The position numbers were made by a program, and so were the translations under genes. Of a DNA stretch of 64,000 bases, positions 45,711 through 57,045 are shown one piece after another; the stretch's first letter is position 1, and each line of letters opens with the position of its first letter. Source of the DNA: CAVXWV01 sp963695415 (lineage in GTDB: Bacteria > Chloroflexota > Anaerolineae > Anaerolineales > UBA4823); assembly GCA_963695415.1 (NCBI GenBank), contig CAVOGL010000012.1, positions 1 to 64,000 of the forward strand. Reading direction: 5' to 3'. Under the pieces are notes generated by a model. That model was not told the DNA's origin. It saw only the letters and a program-made list of their open reading frames with translations, and made no database searches.

Positions 45711-45742
45711 AAAGGGCTGGCTCTTCTGAGCCAGCCCCTTTT
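45711..45742. terminator. Bidirectional intrinsic terminator
   Basis: A 10-bp perfect GC-rich stem (45714-45723 with 45728-45737), loop TTCT, is flanked by AAA on the left and TTTT on the right. It lies between the convergent transporter operon and gltD, so it can end transcription in both directions. Confidence 0.85.
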
Positions 45743-45789
45743 GTTAATCGGATCTGAATTGGCGATTGGTGTAGTGTTGACCTTCCAGG

Positions 45790-47277
45790 CTAGTGAGATT
45801 CTGTTGACATCAAATATTGGTCGATCGCAGCTGCAGCGCCGCGCCCCTCATGGATTGCCCAAACAATCAGGCTTTGACCACGGCGCATATCCCCTGCAGC
45901 AAATATACCTCTAACGCTGGTCTGATAATCACCCGTAGCTGCCTGCACATTGCTGCGCGCATCCCGTGACAGCCCTAATTTTTCGACCAGTTGGTCCTCG
46001 GGACCCAGGTAACCCAAAGCCAACAAAACCAGTTGGCTGGACCAAACCTTATCAGAACCAGGTACTTCACGAGGCTGCAAGCGCCCATCTTCCCCTTTAA
46101 CCCACTCAATCATGACTGTGTGTGTCTCTTTAACATTGCCTTCTTCATCGCCAACAAACCGCTTTGTCTGGATGCTGAATGTGCGCGGGTCTGCACCAAA
46201 AACTGCGGTAGCTTCCTCATGTCCATAATCCGTCGCGAGTACTTTTGGCCACTCTGGCCAGGGATTGTCAGCCTGACGAGTTAAGGGAGGGCGCTCGAGG
46301 ATTTCAAACTGCGCCAGACTGCGGCAGCCATGGCGCATGGAGGTTCCCACACAGTCAGTACCGGTATCACCACCCCCGATAACGATAACATCTTTCCCTC
46401 TGGCAGATATCAACTCAATCACTTCGTCCAGGGGAGCATTACCCATCAGGTTGCGGGTGTTGGCTTCCAGGAAATCAACAGCAAAATGGATGCCTTTGAG
46501 GCAGCGTCCTTCAACCGGCAGATCACGCGGCTTGGTCGCTCCCCCACATAGAGCCACAGCGTCGAAATCAGTTAACAACCTTTCTGCTGGGAAATCGGTA
46601 CCAACCTCCGTTGAAGTAATAAATTCGACCCCTTCTGCTGTCATCAGGTCAACCCTTCGTTGGACAACTCTTTTTTCTAACTTCATATTCGGGATACCAT
46701 ATACCAGCAATCCACCTATTCGGTCAGCACGCTCGAAAACAGTAACAGAATGACCGGCATGGTTGAGCTGGTCCGCACAGGCGAGACCAGCAGGTCCCGA
46801 TCCAACAATGGCTACTTTCTTCCCCGTTCTATTAGCCGGTGGAGTTGGAACAACCCAACCTTCTTCAAACCCTTTTTCGATGATCGAATATTCGATATTC
46901 TTGATAGTGACTGGTTGACCGTGGATACCCACAGTGCAGGAACCTTCACACGGTGCCGGGCACACTCTTCCGGTAAATTCCGGAAAATTGTTGGTTTTGA
47001 GCAGGCGTTTGAGGGCTTGCTTCCACAATCCTCTGTAAACCAGGTCGTTCCACTCAGGGATTAAATTATTGATCGGGCAGCCTGACGCCATCCCCTTTAG
47101 CAACCTGCCGGTGTGGCAGAATGGGGTTCCGCATTCCATACAACGCGCAGCCTGTGTTTGAAGGCTCTCGTCCGGAAACGGGCGGTGGAATTCTTTCCAA
47201 TGGAGTATCCTGGCACTGGGATGTAGATCGCCAGGAAGCTCACGGTCGTATTCAATAAAGCCAGTTGGTTTAGTCAT
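45790..47277 (-). CDS. gltD: Glutamate synthase, small (beta) subunit
   Basis: GltD takes electrons from NADPH and passes them through Fe-S clusters to GltB. The ~495-residue protein has an N-terminal Fe-S region (CMECGTPFCH, CPINNLIPEW, CPAPCEGSCTVGI), an FAD motif (GSGPAGLACADQL) and a second dinucleotide motif (VIGGGDTGTDCVGTSMRHG). The start is the ATG at 47277, with GAAGG eight bases upstream. An upstream ATG would add five residues. The gltB gene precedes it on the same strand. Confidence 0.94.
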   Translation of the reverse strand: MTKPTGFIEYDRELPGDLHPSARILHWKEFHRPFPDESLQTQAARCMECGTPFCHTGRLLKGMASGCPINNLIPEWNDLVYRGLWKQALKRLLKTNNFPEFTGRVCPAPCEGSCTVGIHGQPVTIKNIEYSIIEKGFEEGWVVPTPPANRTGKKVAIVGSGPAGLACADQLNHAGHSVTVFERADRIGGLLVYGIPNMKLEKRVVQRRVDLMTAEGVEFITSTEVGTDFPAERLLTDFDAVALCGGATKPRDLPVEGRCLKGIHFAVDFLEANTRNLMGNAPLDEVIELISARGKDVIVIGGGDTGTDCVGTSMRHGCRSLAQFEILERPPLTRQADNPWPEWPKVLATDYGHEEATAVFGADPRTFSIQTKRFVGDEEGNVKETHTVMIEWVKGEDGRLQPREVPGSDKVWSSQLVLLALGYLGPEDQLVEKLGLSRDARSNVQAATGDYQTSVRGIFAAGDMRRGQSLIVWAIHEGRGAAAAIDQYLMSTESH

Positions 47278-47348
47278 TACTATTACCTTCAACCGATAGG
47301 ATTACGTATCTTCTAAGGTGAATAAATTCATGAAGTTTAATCTCGAGG

Positions 47349-50300
47349 TCAATTACCACTGATCCGGGTTACGTCGCTGATGTTCACTTCAAATGCTGCC
47401 ATTACAGCCTGATCACCGCTGAACCCATTGTTCTCCTGGTCTCGAATGGCTCGCAGCATGCGGTCGTAGTCCTTGGGGATTACTTTAACGAAACGCGGCA
47501 GGATCTCATGCCAGTTAGACAGCACACGCAGTGCCAGCAAGCTGCCGGTCAGTTCGGCATGGGTCGAGATCATTGCCCTGACAGCAGCGATTTCGTCCCA
47601 GTCGTACAATGACTGCAGCATTACCATCTCATGATTGCAGTTCTCGGTAAAATCCTGGTCCCAATCGATTACATAGGCGACGCCTCCAGACATCCCAGCT
47701 GCGAAATTCCGTCCAACCCCTCCCAAGATGACCACTCGACCTCCGGTCATGTATTCGCAACCGTGATCTCCAACTCCCTCGACCACCGCCTTGATACCAC
47801 TATTGCGCACACAAAAACGTTCCCCCGCAACCCCGCGGATGTAGGCTTCACCGCTGGTAGCTCCGTAGAATGCCACATTACCGATGATAATGTTCTGCTC
47901 CGGGGCAAACGTGGTCCCTTTCGGGGGGTAAACGATGATCCTGCCGCCTGACAAACCCTTCCCAATATAATCGTTCGAATCTCCTTCCAGTTCGAGCGTC
48001 ATCCCTGCAGGGATAAATGCGCCAAAGCTTTGCCCGGCAGAACCATTGAAGCGCAGGTGGATCGTATCCACTGGCAGCCCCTCTGGACCGTATTTCCGGG
48101 TGATTGCGCTGCCGACCTGCGTTCCAACCACACGGTGGGTGTTGCGAATAGGGAGGTCTGCTTCCACCTTTTTACCCTTTTCCAGTGCTGGTCTACATAA
48201 GTCGAGCAGTACCTGGTGGTCGAGTGTGTTATCTAAGCCGTGATCTTGAGAAATCATGCAGCGTCGACCAACTTCTTCAGGCATTTCGGGTTGGTAGAGC
48301 AGCGAAGACAGATCCAGAGTTCTGGCTTTCCAGTGGGAGATATCCTTGCGCTGGAAAAGCTTCTCGGTGCGACCGATCATCTCGTCCACCGTGCGGAAAT
48401 CCAAGTTTCGCCATCAACTCACGCATCTCCTGCGCAATGAAAACCATAAAATTGACCACATGCGAGGGATCACCCTTGAAGTTTTTACGCAGCAGTGGGT
48501 TTTGCGTGGCGATACCCGTCGGGCAGGTGTCCATGTGGCAGACACGCATCATCACACACCCTAATGCAACCAGGGGTGCAGTGGCAAAACCAAATTCTTC
48601 AGCGCCCAACAACGCGGCAATGACCACATCCCGTCCGGTTTTCAGCTGACCGTCTGTCTCGATCACGATCCTGCTGCGCAAGTTATTGAGCACCAGCGTC
48701 TGATGCGTTTCTGCCAACCCCAGTTCCCAGGGCAGACCAGCATGCTTGATGCCTGTTTGCGGCGATGCCCCAGTACCGCCGTCATGACCGCTGATCAGGA
48801 CGACATCGGCATGCGCTTTGGCAACACCCGCAGCGACGGTTCCAACGCCAACCTCAGAAACCAGCTTGACACTGATGCGCGCTTGCGGATTGGAATTCTT
48901 CAGATCGTGGATGAGCTGCGACAGGTCTTCGATAGAATAAATATCGTGATGTGGAGGTGGTGAAATCAGACCCACGCCAGGTGTGGAATGGCGCACCTTG
49001 GCAATCCAGGGATAAACCTTCTTGCCGGGCAGCTGACCGCCCTCACCTGGCTTGGCGCCTTGAGCCATCTTTATCTGCAGTTCGCGGGCGTTCACAAGAT
49101 ATTCGCTGGTCACCCCAAAGCGTGCGGAAGCCACCTGTTTAATGGCGCTGTTGCGCGAATCTCCGTCCGCTGTTTTTAAATATCGTTCAGGGTCTTCCCC
49201 ACCTTCGCCGGTGTTTGATTTCCCGCCAATCCGGTTCATGGCGATAGCAAGGGCTTCATGCGCTTCCTTACTGATCGAGCCAAAGGACATAGCTCCCGTC
49301 TTAAAGCGTTTCAGTATCGCCTCAACAGGTTCAACTTCATCCAATGGCAGTGGATCCTGGCTGAAATTAAAATCTAGCAGCCCGCGCAACGTACAAAAAT
49401 TATTACTCCGTTCATTGATCAACCTGGAATATTCCTGGAACAATGGGTAATCATTATTCCAACAAGCCTGCTGCAGTTTATATATCGTCTCCGGGTTGAA
49501 AAGGTGGTATTCGCCCGATACGCCATCAGCATCCTGCCGCCATTGGTACTGTCCGCCCGAATCCAGGCCCCGACCATTTATTGGTCTGACGGGAAAAGCT
49601 TTCGAGTGACGCTTAATCGCTTCAATGGAAACCTCCTTGATACCGATTCCACCAATTCGAGAAGGTGTCCAGGTGAAAAACTTATTGATAAAATCCTGGT
49701 TGAGTCCCACAGCTTCGAAAATTTGCGCACCGCAGTAGCTGTGGATGGTTGAGATACCCATTTTCGAGAGCACTTTTACGACACCCTTGACCACAGCCTT
49801 GGTGTAATTGTGAGCAGCGTCGTGGTATTCTATCCCAGTCAACAAACCTTGCTGGATCATTTGCTCGATGGATACATAAGCCAGGTATGGGTTGATCGCC
49901 AGGACACCGTAGCTGAGCAGCATTGCAAAATGGTGCACTTCACGCGGTTCACCGGATTCGACGACGAGACCGATCTGAGTACGTGTCCCTTTGCGGATCA
50001 GGTGATGGTGCAAGCCTGAGACCGCCAAAAGCATGGGAATGGGTGCATGTTGGCGGTCAATGCCGCGGTCTGAAAGGATGACGACATTGGCTTCATCGTT
50101 AGCGATAATGCGGTCGGCAGCGACGAAAAGTTCTTCCAGTGCAGCTTCCAAACCCGGTCCGTCCTCCTCCGGATTGAAAAGTGTGGGCAGCGTCACGGTT
50201 CGGAAATATAAGCGGTTAAGGTGTTGGAGTTTCTCCAGTTCCTCGTTTGTAAGGATAGGCGAATTCAGCTTGATCTGGCGGCAGTTTTCGGGACGTGGTT

Positions 50301-52017
50301 CGAGTAAATTCTGCTCTGAGCCAATCATCACTTCCGTACCGGTGATGATTTCCTCGCGGATCGCATCGATAGGTGGATTGGTAACCTGGGCGAAAAGCTG
50401 TTTAAAATAATTGTACAGCAGGTGAGGCTGGTCGGAGAGTACTGCCAGGGGAGTATCATTGCCCATGGATCCCAGTGGCTCAATCGCATTCTGCGCCATG
50501 GGTCCAATGATGACCCGCAAGTCTTCGTAGGTGTAACCAAAAGCGTGCTGGTAGGTGATCACAGAACGGTCAGAATCGCTGAAATCCAGGTGGCGGTCGA
50601 TCCCTGCCAGAGGCGGGATGGGGGGATCGGGTAGATCCTCCAGGGTAATCATGAATTCTTTCAGCCACTTTCGGTAGGGTCTGGCGGAGGCAATGGTATG
50701 TTTGATTTCCTCATCGCTGATTATCCTGCCTTCTTCTGTGTCAACCCAGAGCATACGACCCGGTTCCAAACGCCCCTTCACAGCAATATCCTCAGGCGGG
50801 ATGTCAAGTACCCCAACTTCAGATGCCATAATCACACGATCATCTTTGGTGATGTAATATCGAGACGGTCGCAAACCGTTTCTATCCAGTGTGGCACCGA
50901 TACCTACCCCATCCGTAAAGGCGATGGAAGCAGGTCCATCCCACGGCTCCATCAATGTACTGTGATATTCGTAAAAAGCGAGTTTTTCCTCACTCATCTG
51001 TTCATGTTTGGACCAGGGTTCGGGAATCATCATCATGATGGCGTGGGGTAGAGAACGACCTGCCAGGACCAGAAGCTCCAGAACATTATCGAAGATTCCG
51101 GAATCTGACCCATCAGAATTAATGATCGGTAAGATTTTTGAAAGGTCGCTGCCTATGAGAGCGGAATTGAAGCGCGCCTGACCAGAGTGCAACCAGTTGA
51201 TGTTGCCTCGTAATGTGTTGATCTCACCATTGTGCGCCAGGTAACGGTAAGGATGGGCTCGATCCCAGGTGGGAAAGGTGTTAGTGCTGAATCTGCCGTG
51301 GATAATAGCCAACGCGGAGGAAAAGTCCGCTTCAGACAGATCGGGGTAGAACGGACGAACCTGGGTGGGCGTTAGCATTCCCTTGTAAACAAGCGTTTTG
51401 AAGGATAAGCTGCTGATATAGAAATGTTCGCTGCCTTCCAATCCTGCATAACGGATTGCCTGTTCAGCGCGTTTACGGATCACATAAAGCTTGCGCTCGA
51501 ACGACATGCGGTCGCGCAGTAAAGGATTGCGCTCGATGAACACCTGCCGGATGAAGGGTACATCATCCCGGTCAGATGAGCCAAGCGCATCCATATCCAG
51601 CGGAACTGTACGCCAACCGAGGATGTGGTGGTCTTCTTCCTCCACCACCCTGGCAAACCTTTGTTCGAAATTTTCCCGCAGCCTCTCGTCTTGCGGCAAG
51701 TAAAGCATTCCCGCGGCATAATAACGGTAACCGGGCAGGTCAAATCCCAGAGCAGCACATTCACGCACCAGGAAATCATGCGGAGTCTGCACCAGTATTC
51801 CTGCTCCGTCCCCCATAAAATCCATACTGCCAGTTGCACCTCTGTGAGCCAGGTTTTCCAGTATGGTCAGAGCATCGTCAACGATCTGATGAGAAGCAAC
51901 TCCTTTGATATTTGCGATAAAACCAACCCCGCACGAATCGTGTTCAAACAGCGGATCATAGAGTCCTTGCTTCTTAGGTAACGTAGTTTGGAATTGTGAT
52001 TTATCTTCTTGCATCAT
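47349..52017 (-). CDS. gltB: Glutamate synthase, large (alpha) subunit, frameshifted
   Basis: GltB makes two glutamates from glutamine and 2-oxoglutarate. After a short propeptide, the class II amidotransferase nucleophile Cys lies in FEHDSCGVGFIAN. The FMN-binding synthase domain has GHDGGTGASP. The [3Fe-4S] cysteines are in GCVMMRVCHMDTCPTGIAT. The C-terminal GXGXG domain has GVGDHGCEYMTGGRVVILG. A frame change occurs at an AAA run at about 48397-48399. Removing one base joins MAKLGF to RTVDEMIGR, giving about 1,555 residues, the normal length. The start is the ATG at 52017, with GGAG upstream. Confidence 0.94.
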
Positions 52018-52206
52018 CGTCTTCTCCAACTTTGGCATCGTGCAGATACAACAAAAGAAGCGGATATGAGGGAACCGCCTGGTCGACCAGAATGATGAAA
52101 ATAGGTATGAGTTCCGCTTTTGGAGGATCTGCAGCTCACACTCGGTTGAGTGCGTTGACCTATCCGGCGTTGATAGTTGTCAAATTAATTGGGCGATTAT
52201 ATCATG
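52018..52206 (-). promoter_or_regulatory. gltB promoter and long structured leader
   Basis: An extended -10 (TGATATAAT on the minus strand, hexamer at 52196-52201) lies about 180 bases upstream of gltB. The leader has a 12-base perfect palindrome (CTGGTCGACCAG at 52079-52090). It also has arms AAGCGGA and TCCGCTT further on, the second followed by CTTTTGTT, which could act as an attenuator. I do not recognise a known riboswitch. Confidence 0.4.
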
Positions 52207-52222
52207 ATTTAAAAAATGCAAG

Positions 52223-52715
52223 TTAAGACGTGGTTACCGTAATACTTCCAATCCGAGGTATTTCATACGTCCGACCTGCAAATTTCACTGAAATATCTGA
52301 CTTAGATTCTCCTACCATTTTAAAAGTGATGACATCTTTTTCCATATGGATCCTGACTCGTTGCCCCCTGATGACAAGCGGTACCACCACCTTTTTCCAG
52401 TGATCGGGTAAATGCGGATCTATTACGATCGAGTTGTCTGAACATTGAAGCCCGCACAACCCATGAACCGCCGCCATCCAGGCACCGCCATTAGCCGCTG
52501 GATGGGTGCCGCCAATGTAAAGAGTACCGACATACTGCTTCCCTTCCCCGGTCATAAAGACCAGACACGATTGTGGCGGTTTTATGTTCCTTGGTAAACT
52601 CGTCTAGAGTGCCGCGGTACCCAAGATAGCCATTTCCCACCAGTATCTTGCTGCCCAAATTGTCCAGATCTGCAGGTGCCTGCTTGTCGGTTTCACGGAC
52701 AATCCATTCGCTCAT
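52223..52715 (-). pseudogene. Glycoside hydrolase family 65 gene with the middle deleted
   Basis: From an ATG at 52715, with AAGGGA upstream, the first ~55 residues match the start of GH65-type proteins: KILVGNGYLGYRGTLDEFT and IVSGLYDR. Directly afterwards, in another frame, the sequence matches the family's C-terminal portion: YIGGTHPAANGGAWMAAVHGLCGLQ, then a beta-rich end. Several hundred residues, including the catalytic (alpha/alpha)6 barrel and its Glu, are absent. It lies 56 bases after an intact GH65 gene. It could be a real internal deletion or an assembly collapse between similar genes. Confidence 0.75.
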
Positions 52716-52771
52716 ATCATTCCCTTTCCGGCAAATTTTGTTCCTGGGACAAAACAAAACATCATGTCAGG

Positions 52772-55072
52772 TTACACAATCAATTGAACCCGTTTGGCTT
52801 CGCCGTCGAGCCACACAACTTCCTCTGCCAGGATGATCTGGATTGGCGCTCCAACCAACACGCGGAAAATTGCTTCAGACTGAGCGACCTCTACCCGGAT
52901 GACTGAACCGCGGTATGCTACCTGAAAACTGTACGACTGCCAATGTTCGGGGATCGACGGTTTAAAGGATAGGAGTTCGCCATCTGAACGCATCCCGCCA
53001 AAACCGTAAACGATGTTCATCCAGGCTGCCGCGATGGAAGTAGTATGGATGCCTTCACCGGTATTGCGATTGTAATTGTCCAGGTCGATGCGTGTGGCGA
53101 AGCGGAAGAAGTCGAGAGCCTCGGTATGGCGTCCCAGCTCGGATGCCAGGATAGAGTGTACAGAAGGCGAAAGCGAAGACTCATGGATGCAGCGCGGCTC
53201 GTAATATGCGTAATTCGCCTGCTTTTGATCGAACGAGAACGACTGATTATACAGGAACATGAACATCAAGACATCGGGCTGCTTGATCATATCATTGCGG
53301 TAAATGCGGTCATAGGACCAGTGATGGTAGAGCGGGAATTCTTCTACAGGGATAGCATCGACATCGATGTGCGGTAATTTAAAGAATCCTTCATGCTGTT
53401 CGAAGAGCAATGTCTCCGGGTCATAAGGGATGTACATTTTTTCAGCCATACTGCGCCATGATTCTACTTCTTCTACCCTACTGCCCACCGACTCGGGACC
53501 GATCTCATCCAGGACAGACAGGGTGAACTCGAAGGTACGCTTCGCCATGTAATTAGTATAGGCGTTGTGATTGACCATCATCTGGAACTCATCCGGTCCC
53601 ATGACCGCGTAAAACCCGAAATCTCCCTGGGGAGACCATTCCCCGCGGCTTGCCAGGAACCGGCATATTTGCACGAGTAAGATGATACCGTCGCCAAGCA
53701 GATATTCCGTGTCGCCTGTTACCAGCGTATAGTGCCAGATGGCATATGCAACGGCAGTGGTTGGCTGGAACTGAAGACTGGCGTGCTGCCAGAGAGTACA
53801 GCTCTCTGTGCCATCACTGGTCGCAATTGGGAAACAAGCTCCCTGGCAGTCCAGATCTTTTGCCCGTGCCTGAGCCTGTGGGAGTGTTTTATACCGGTAA
53901 TCGAGCAGCGCTTTTGCAGCATGGGGATTGCTGAACAAGTAGAATGGCAGGCAGTAGGTCTCCGTGTCCCAAAATGCATTACCATTGTAGGCTTCCCCGC
54001 TTAAACCCTTCGCCCCAATGTTAGCGCTTTCAACTACACCACGGTAGGTCTGGTGCAGTTGGAAGATACAGAAACGGATGCCCTGTTGGGCTTCCGCATC
54101 TCCTTCGATAGTAATGTCGGTTTTTGCCCAGAAATCCTGCCAATAAAGCTGGTTCGCTTTGAGGGTATCCGTGTAATCCTGAGAAATTGTTTCTATCTGA
54201 TCGATGCCCTCATCCCATGCTTCATCCGGGTTTTGAGTCAGATTGCGGCAGGTTCGCACGATAGTCTTTCTTTCAACAATAGTAGCACCTTGACGTTCAA
54301 CTAAATCTACCTCGAAATTCAGGGCAACCAATTTCTCCATAGCAACGTGATCATAGGTCAGATTTCCATCATTGACTGTCCGATCAACGAACCCTTCATT
54401 CACACCGACGCTGATCTCACATCCTGAAAAAAGGCGGTGACCAATATTCTCACTCACACCCAGTATGGCTAAGCGGTTATTTTCGCCTTGTTTTCGCGGG
54501 CAATTCCAAAAGTTCTTTCCATACATTCTGTGTGGTAAGGAAAAATCCAAACCCATGGTCAACCTGACGGTCCCAGAAAAATTCAAAGCCGACATCTCAA
54601 GACGTTGGTATGCCAGCTCGTTCGTGTTCATGCTCAACAAACGCCTGAAAACAAGCTGAATCTTTTTCCCACTCGCGGTTTCCCAGGTAAACTTGCGAAT
54701 CATTTCACCGCTGCGGAAATCGAGCTCGCGCTGGAAACCAGACACGCGGCTGGTTGCCAGATCGAGGATTTCACCATTAATTTCGATGCGCGTGTACAGC
54801 CAGTCCACCGTATTGACCATGAAGGCGATCCGGTTTGAAATACCTTTATACGCCACCGGCTCTTTGAGGTAATGCTCCTCATAAATCCCATTCAGGTAAC
54901 AGCCTTGAAGGCTTTCACCAGAATAACCTTCTTCAAAATATGCACGAACACCCATGTGCTCATTGGCTAATGAAAATAATGATTCAGAAACCAGAGAGTG
55001 CTGCGGATGGAACCCTTCTTCGATGATTTTCCAGGGATGAAGTTGGAGGTATTTTTGAGCAGTTTTGGGCAT
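52772..55072 (-). CDS. Glycoside hydrolase family 65 phosphorylase (maltose/kojibiose/trehalose type)
   Basis: The ~766-residue protein starts at an ATG at 55072 with GGAG eight bases upstream. The open frame runs to 55345, but the extra part overlaps the ROK gene and is unlike the family. The order is an N-terminal beta-sandwich, a linker, an (alpha/alpha)6 barrel and a C-terminal jelly roll. The catalytic acid lies in AVMGPDEFQMMVNHN near residue 491, and GNAFWDTETYCLPF is also present. It would split an alpha-linked disaccharide with phosphate to beta-glucose-1-phosphate and a sugar. The ROK kinase gene upstream fits that product flow. The exact disaccharide is not clear. Confidence 0.88.
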   Translation of the reverse strand: MPKTAQKYLQLHPWKIIEEGFHPQHSLVSESLFSLANEHMGVRAYFEEGYSGESLQGCYLNGIYEEHYLKEPVAYKGISNRIAFMVNTVDWLYTRIEINGEILDLATSRVSGFQRELDFRSGEMIRKFTWETASGKKIQLVFRRLLSMNTNELAYQRLEMSALNFSGTVRLTMGLDFSLPHRMYGKNFWNCPRKQGENNRLAILGVSENIGHRLFSGCEISVGVNEGFVDRTVNDGNLTYDHVAMEKLVALNFEVDLVERQGATIVERKTIVRTCRNLTQNPDEAWDEGIDQIETISQDYTDTLKANQLYWQDFWAKTDITIEGDAEAQQGIRFCIFQLHQTYRGVVESANIGAKGLSGEAYNGNAFWDTETYCLPFYLFSNPHAAKALLDYRYKTLPQAQARAKDLDCQGACFPIATSDGTESCTLWQHASLQFQPTTAVAYAIWHYTLVTGDTEYLLGDGIILLVQICRFLASRGEWSPQGDFGFYAVMGPDEFQMMVNHNAYTNYMAKRTFEFTLSVLDEIGPESVGSRVEEVESWRSMAEKMYIPYDPETLLFEQHEGFFKLPHIDVDAIPVEEFPLYHHWSYDRIYRNDMIKQPDVLMFMFLYNQSFSFDQKQANYAYYEPRCIHESSLSPSVHSILASELGRHTEALDFFRFATRIDLDNYNRNTGEGIHTTSIAAAWMNIVYGFGGMRSDGELLSFKPSIPEHWQSYSFQVAYRGSVIRVEVAQSEAIFRVLVGAPIQIILAEEVVWLDGEAKRVQLIV

Positions 55073-55131
55073 GAAGGAGACTCCAAAATATATTTTCGTA
55101 TAAATATCAATGATCCCACGAAGGGTGAATC

Positions 55132-55878
55132 TTATGAGTGGTCGGTAATCGTTGTTTCTGCGTACCGCGCCGCGCCGATCACACCCGCCTGTTCCCGGTA
55201 GGCTGCCGGTAATATGACCGCGTTGCATTGAAGATGTCTTCCGAATTTTCCCCAATCCCGGCTGATGCCTCCACCAATGACAATGTGGTCTGGTGCCAGA
55301 TACAGGTCGATCAGGTTTAGATATTCTTGGAGACGCCCGGTCCACTGCTCCCAGGTGAGATTTTCCTGAATTATGATGGAAGGAGCTGCATACTGCTCCG
55401 CCAGCATTCCGTGCATCTGCACCAACCCCATCTCTGAATTGGGGAGCATTTTACCGTCATTGAAGACGGCAGAACCGATCCCCGTACCGAGGGTCAGGAA
55501 GACAGTGACCCCACGCGAAAGTGCAGCACCATTCGGTCCGTTGATTTCAGCAAAACCGGCTGCATCAGCATCATTGATGCCATAAATGGGTAGGTCGCCA
55601 TGTTGAAAGAAGTCAGATATCGATATCCTGTCCCATGCCGGGTGCATGTTCCCCTCACCAATGATGATTCCTTCACGGACGATATTTGGATACCCGACCC
55701 CAACAGCCATCAAACCGCTAATTCGATCCACCAGTTCGCCGAATGACACCTTGAAAAAGTCGGGGTGGTCATCCCTGGTCAGGTTAATCTCCGCAAAGTT
55801 CTCAAGTTCTGCCTTCTCCGTGTCCCAAATCCCCGTTTTCAACGAAGAACCACCTATATCTACGCCTAAAATCTTCAT
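55132..55878 (-). CDS. ROK-family glucokinase, polyphosphate-glucokinase-like
   Basis: The 248-residue protein has the ATP/polyphosphate motif GVDIGGSSLKTGI. It also shows VGVGYPNIV, INDADAAGFAE with the catalytic Asp, LTLGTGIGSAVFNDG, and HIVIGGGISRDW. It lacks the CxCGxxGC zinc motif of most ROK kinases. This set resembles the polyphosphate/ATP glucokinases (PpgK). It would phosphorylate glucose, here likely the sugar released by the GH65 enzyme encoded 59 bases downstream. Confidence 0.85.
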   Translation of the reverse strand: MKILGVDIGGSSLKTGIWDTEKAELENFAEINLTRDDHPDFFKVSFGELVDRISGLMAVGVGYPNIVREGIIIGEGNMHPAWDRISISDFFQHGDLPIYGINDADAAGFAEINGPNGAALSRGVTVFLTLGTGIGSAVFNDGKMLPNSEMGLVQMHGMLAEQYAAPSIIIQENLTWEQWTGRLQEYLNLIDLYLAPDHIVIGGGISRDWGKFGRHLQCNAVILPAAYREQAGVIGAARYAETTITDHS

Positions 55879-55887
55879 CGTTTTCCC

Positions 55888-57021
55888 TCAATGAGTGCCA
55901 GGTGGGAACAAATATTTGACCATATCCGACGGGAAACGGTCAAATCCATTGAGGTCAGGATTGTAACCTTTCGAAACCGCCAGGAAATAGACCAGGTATT
56001 GGGCAATGACACAACCAGGGAATAATGCCAGGCTCTGGTGGACAAACTGGTGATCCACATAAAAAACTTTGGTTGAATTGGACCAGGCCGCATCCAGATC
56101 GTTCGTAATTATTGCCTGGGCTGCACTGGAGACACTCACACCTTTTGCGATCTGTTCCGCACGGAAGCGGACTTTCGGATCGGTCTGGAACAGGATCACG
56201 CCGACATCCTCGCGCAAGCTGTCGCAGGGTCCATGTGCCAGACTTTCAAGCCCCAGTCCTACTGCGCTTTCAGCCAGGACTTCCATACACTTCAAAGCGA
56301 TTTCAGCAGAACCTGGCTCATGCACACCAAACCCGGCGAGCAGGTATCGGTTTATCATGGAAGCCCAATCTTTTGCCAGCGATTTTGTTTGGATTTCCCA
56401 GTCATTTGCGCAGTCGCGGATCATCTGGTTGATCGCCTTCACCTCCTCGATAAAACTGACATAATTCTCTTCCGGGTGCAGCGTACCCGCAGCCAGCATT
56501 GCCAACAGTGCGGAGCTCAAGAAACTCCTCGTCTTCCCGAAAGACGCCTCCTTCCCGAGCGGATCCACGAGACCCAGACCTGCTTCCCCTGTCAGACGGC
56601 TTTCCTGATCACCGGTGATGGAAATGGTGAGAGCTCCTTGACTGTTGGCTATAGCCTGAGATTCACAGGTGGTGATCGATTTCCCGGAATGGCTGATTGA
56701 TATGACCAGGGAATCAGCATCCAGGTCAAAAGGCGGTTCCATTTGGAAATCCAGTCCATCCATTGCGACCGATTGGATTGAATTCTGCCTGGTGTTGTAG
56801 GCAGCGGCTTTCCCGGCATTTAATGAAGTGCCACAGCCAACCAGGTAAACGCGCTTGATTTCCCGTTGGTAGGTGTAAGAGCGCAAAATCGCAATAATAT
56901 CTGCTGAAAGACAGGCATCCAGGCAGTCGGGAATACTCCGGATCGAGTCGAACATGTAAAAAGGATGGCTGTCTCTCAGACTACTTCCTGGAAAATTCGA
57001 TGCTATCTCATTAATATTCAT
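55888..57021 (-). CDS. SIS-domain sugar isomerase/deaminase-like protein
   Basis: The 377-residue protein has two SIS domains, like the isomerase half of GlmS and AgaS/FrlB. It has VYLVGCGTSLNAGKAAAYN in the first, ISISHSGKSITT as the phosphate-binding serine loop, and in the second GFGVHEPGSAEIALKCMEVL. There is no N-terminal amidotransferase domain, so it is probably a sugar-phosphate isomerase or deglycase rather than GlmS. It ends 9 bases before the ROK kinase gene and belongs to the same operon. Confidence 0.85.
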   Translation of the reverse strand: MNINEIASNFPGSSLRDSHPFYMFDSIRSIPDCLDACLSADIIAILRSYTYQREIKRVYLVGCGTSLNAGKAAAYNTRQNSIQSVAMDGLDFQMEPPFDLDADSLVISISHSGKSITTCESQAIANSQGALTISITGDQESRLTGEAGLGLVDPLGKEASFGKTRSFLSSALLAMLAAGTLHPEENYVSFIEEVKAINQMIRDCANDWEIQTKSLAKDWASMINRYLLAGFGVHEPGSAEIALKCMEVLAESAVGLGLESLAHGPCDSLREDVGVILFQTDPKVRFRAEQIAKGVSVSSAAQAIITNDLDAAWSNSTKVFYVDHQFVHQSLALFPGCVIAQYLVYFLAVSKGYNPDLNGFDRFPSDMVKYLFPPGTH

Positions 57022-57045
57022 GAGCCAATTCCTGATTCATAAATA

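Noticed and set aside
55073..55345. N-terminal extension of the GH65 enzyme
   Set aside because: It overlaps the ROK gene and has arginine-rich sequence unlike GH65. The ATG at 55072 has a good ribosome binding site.
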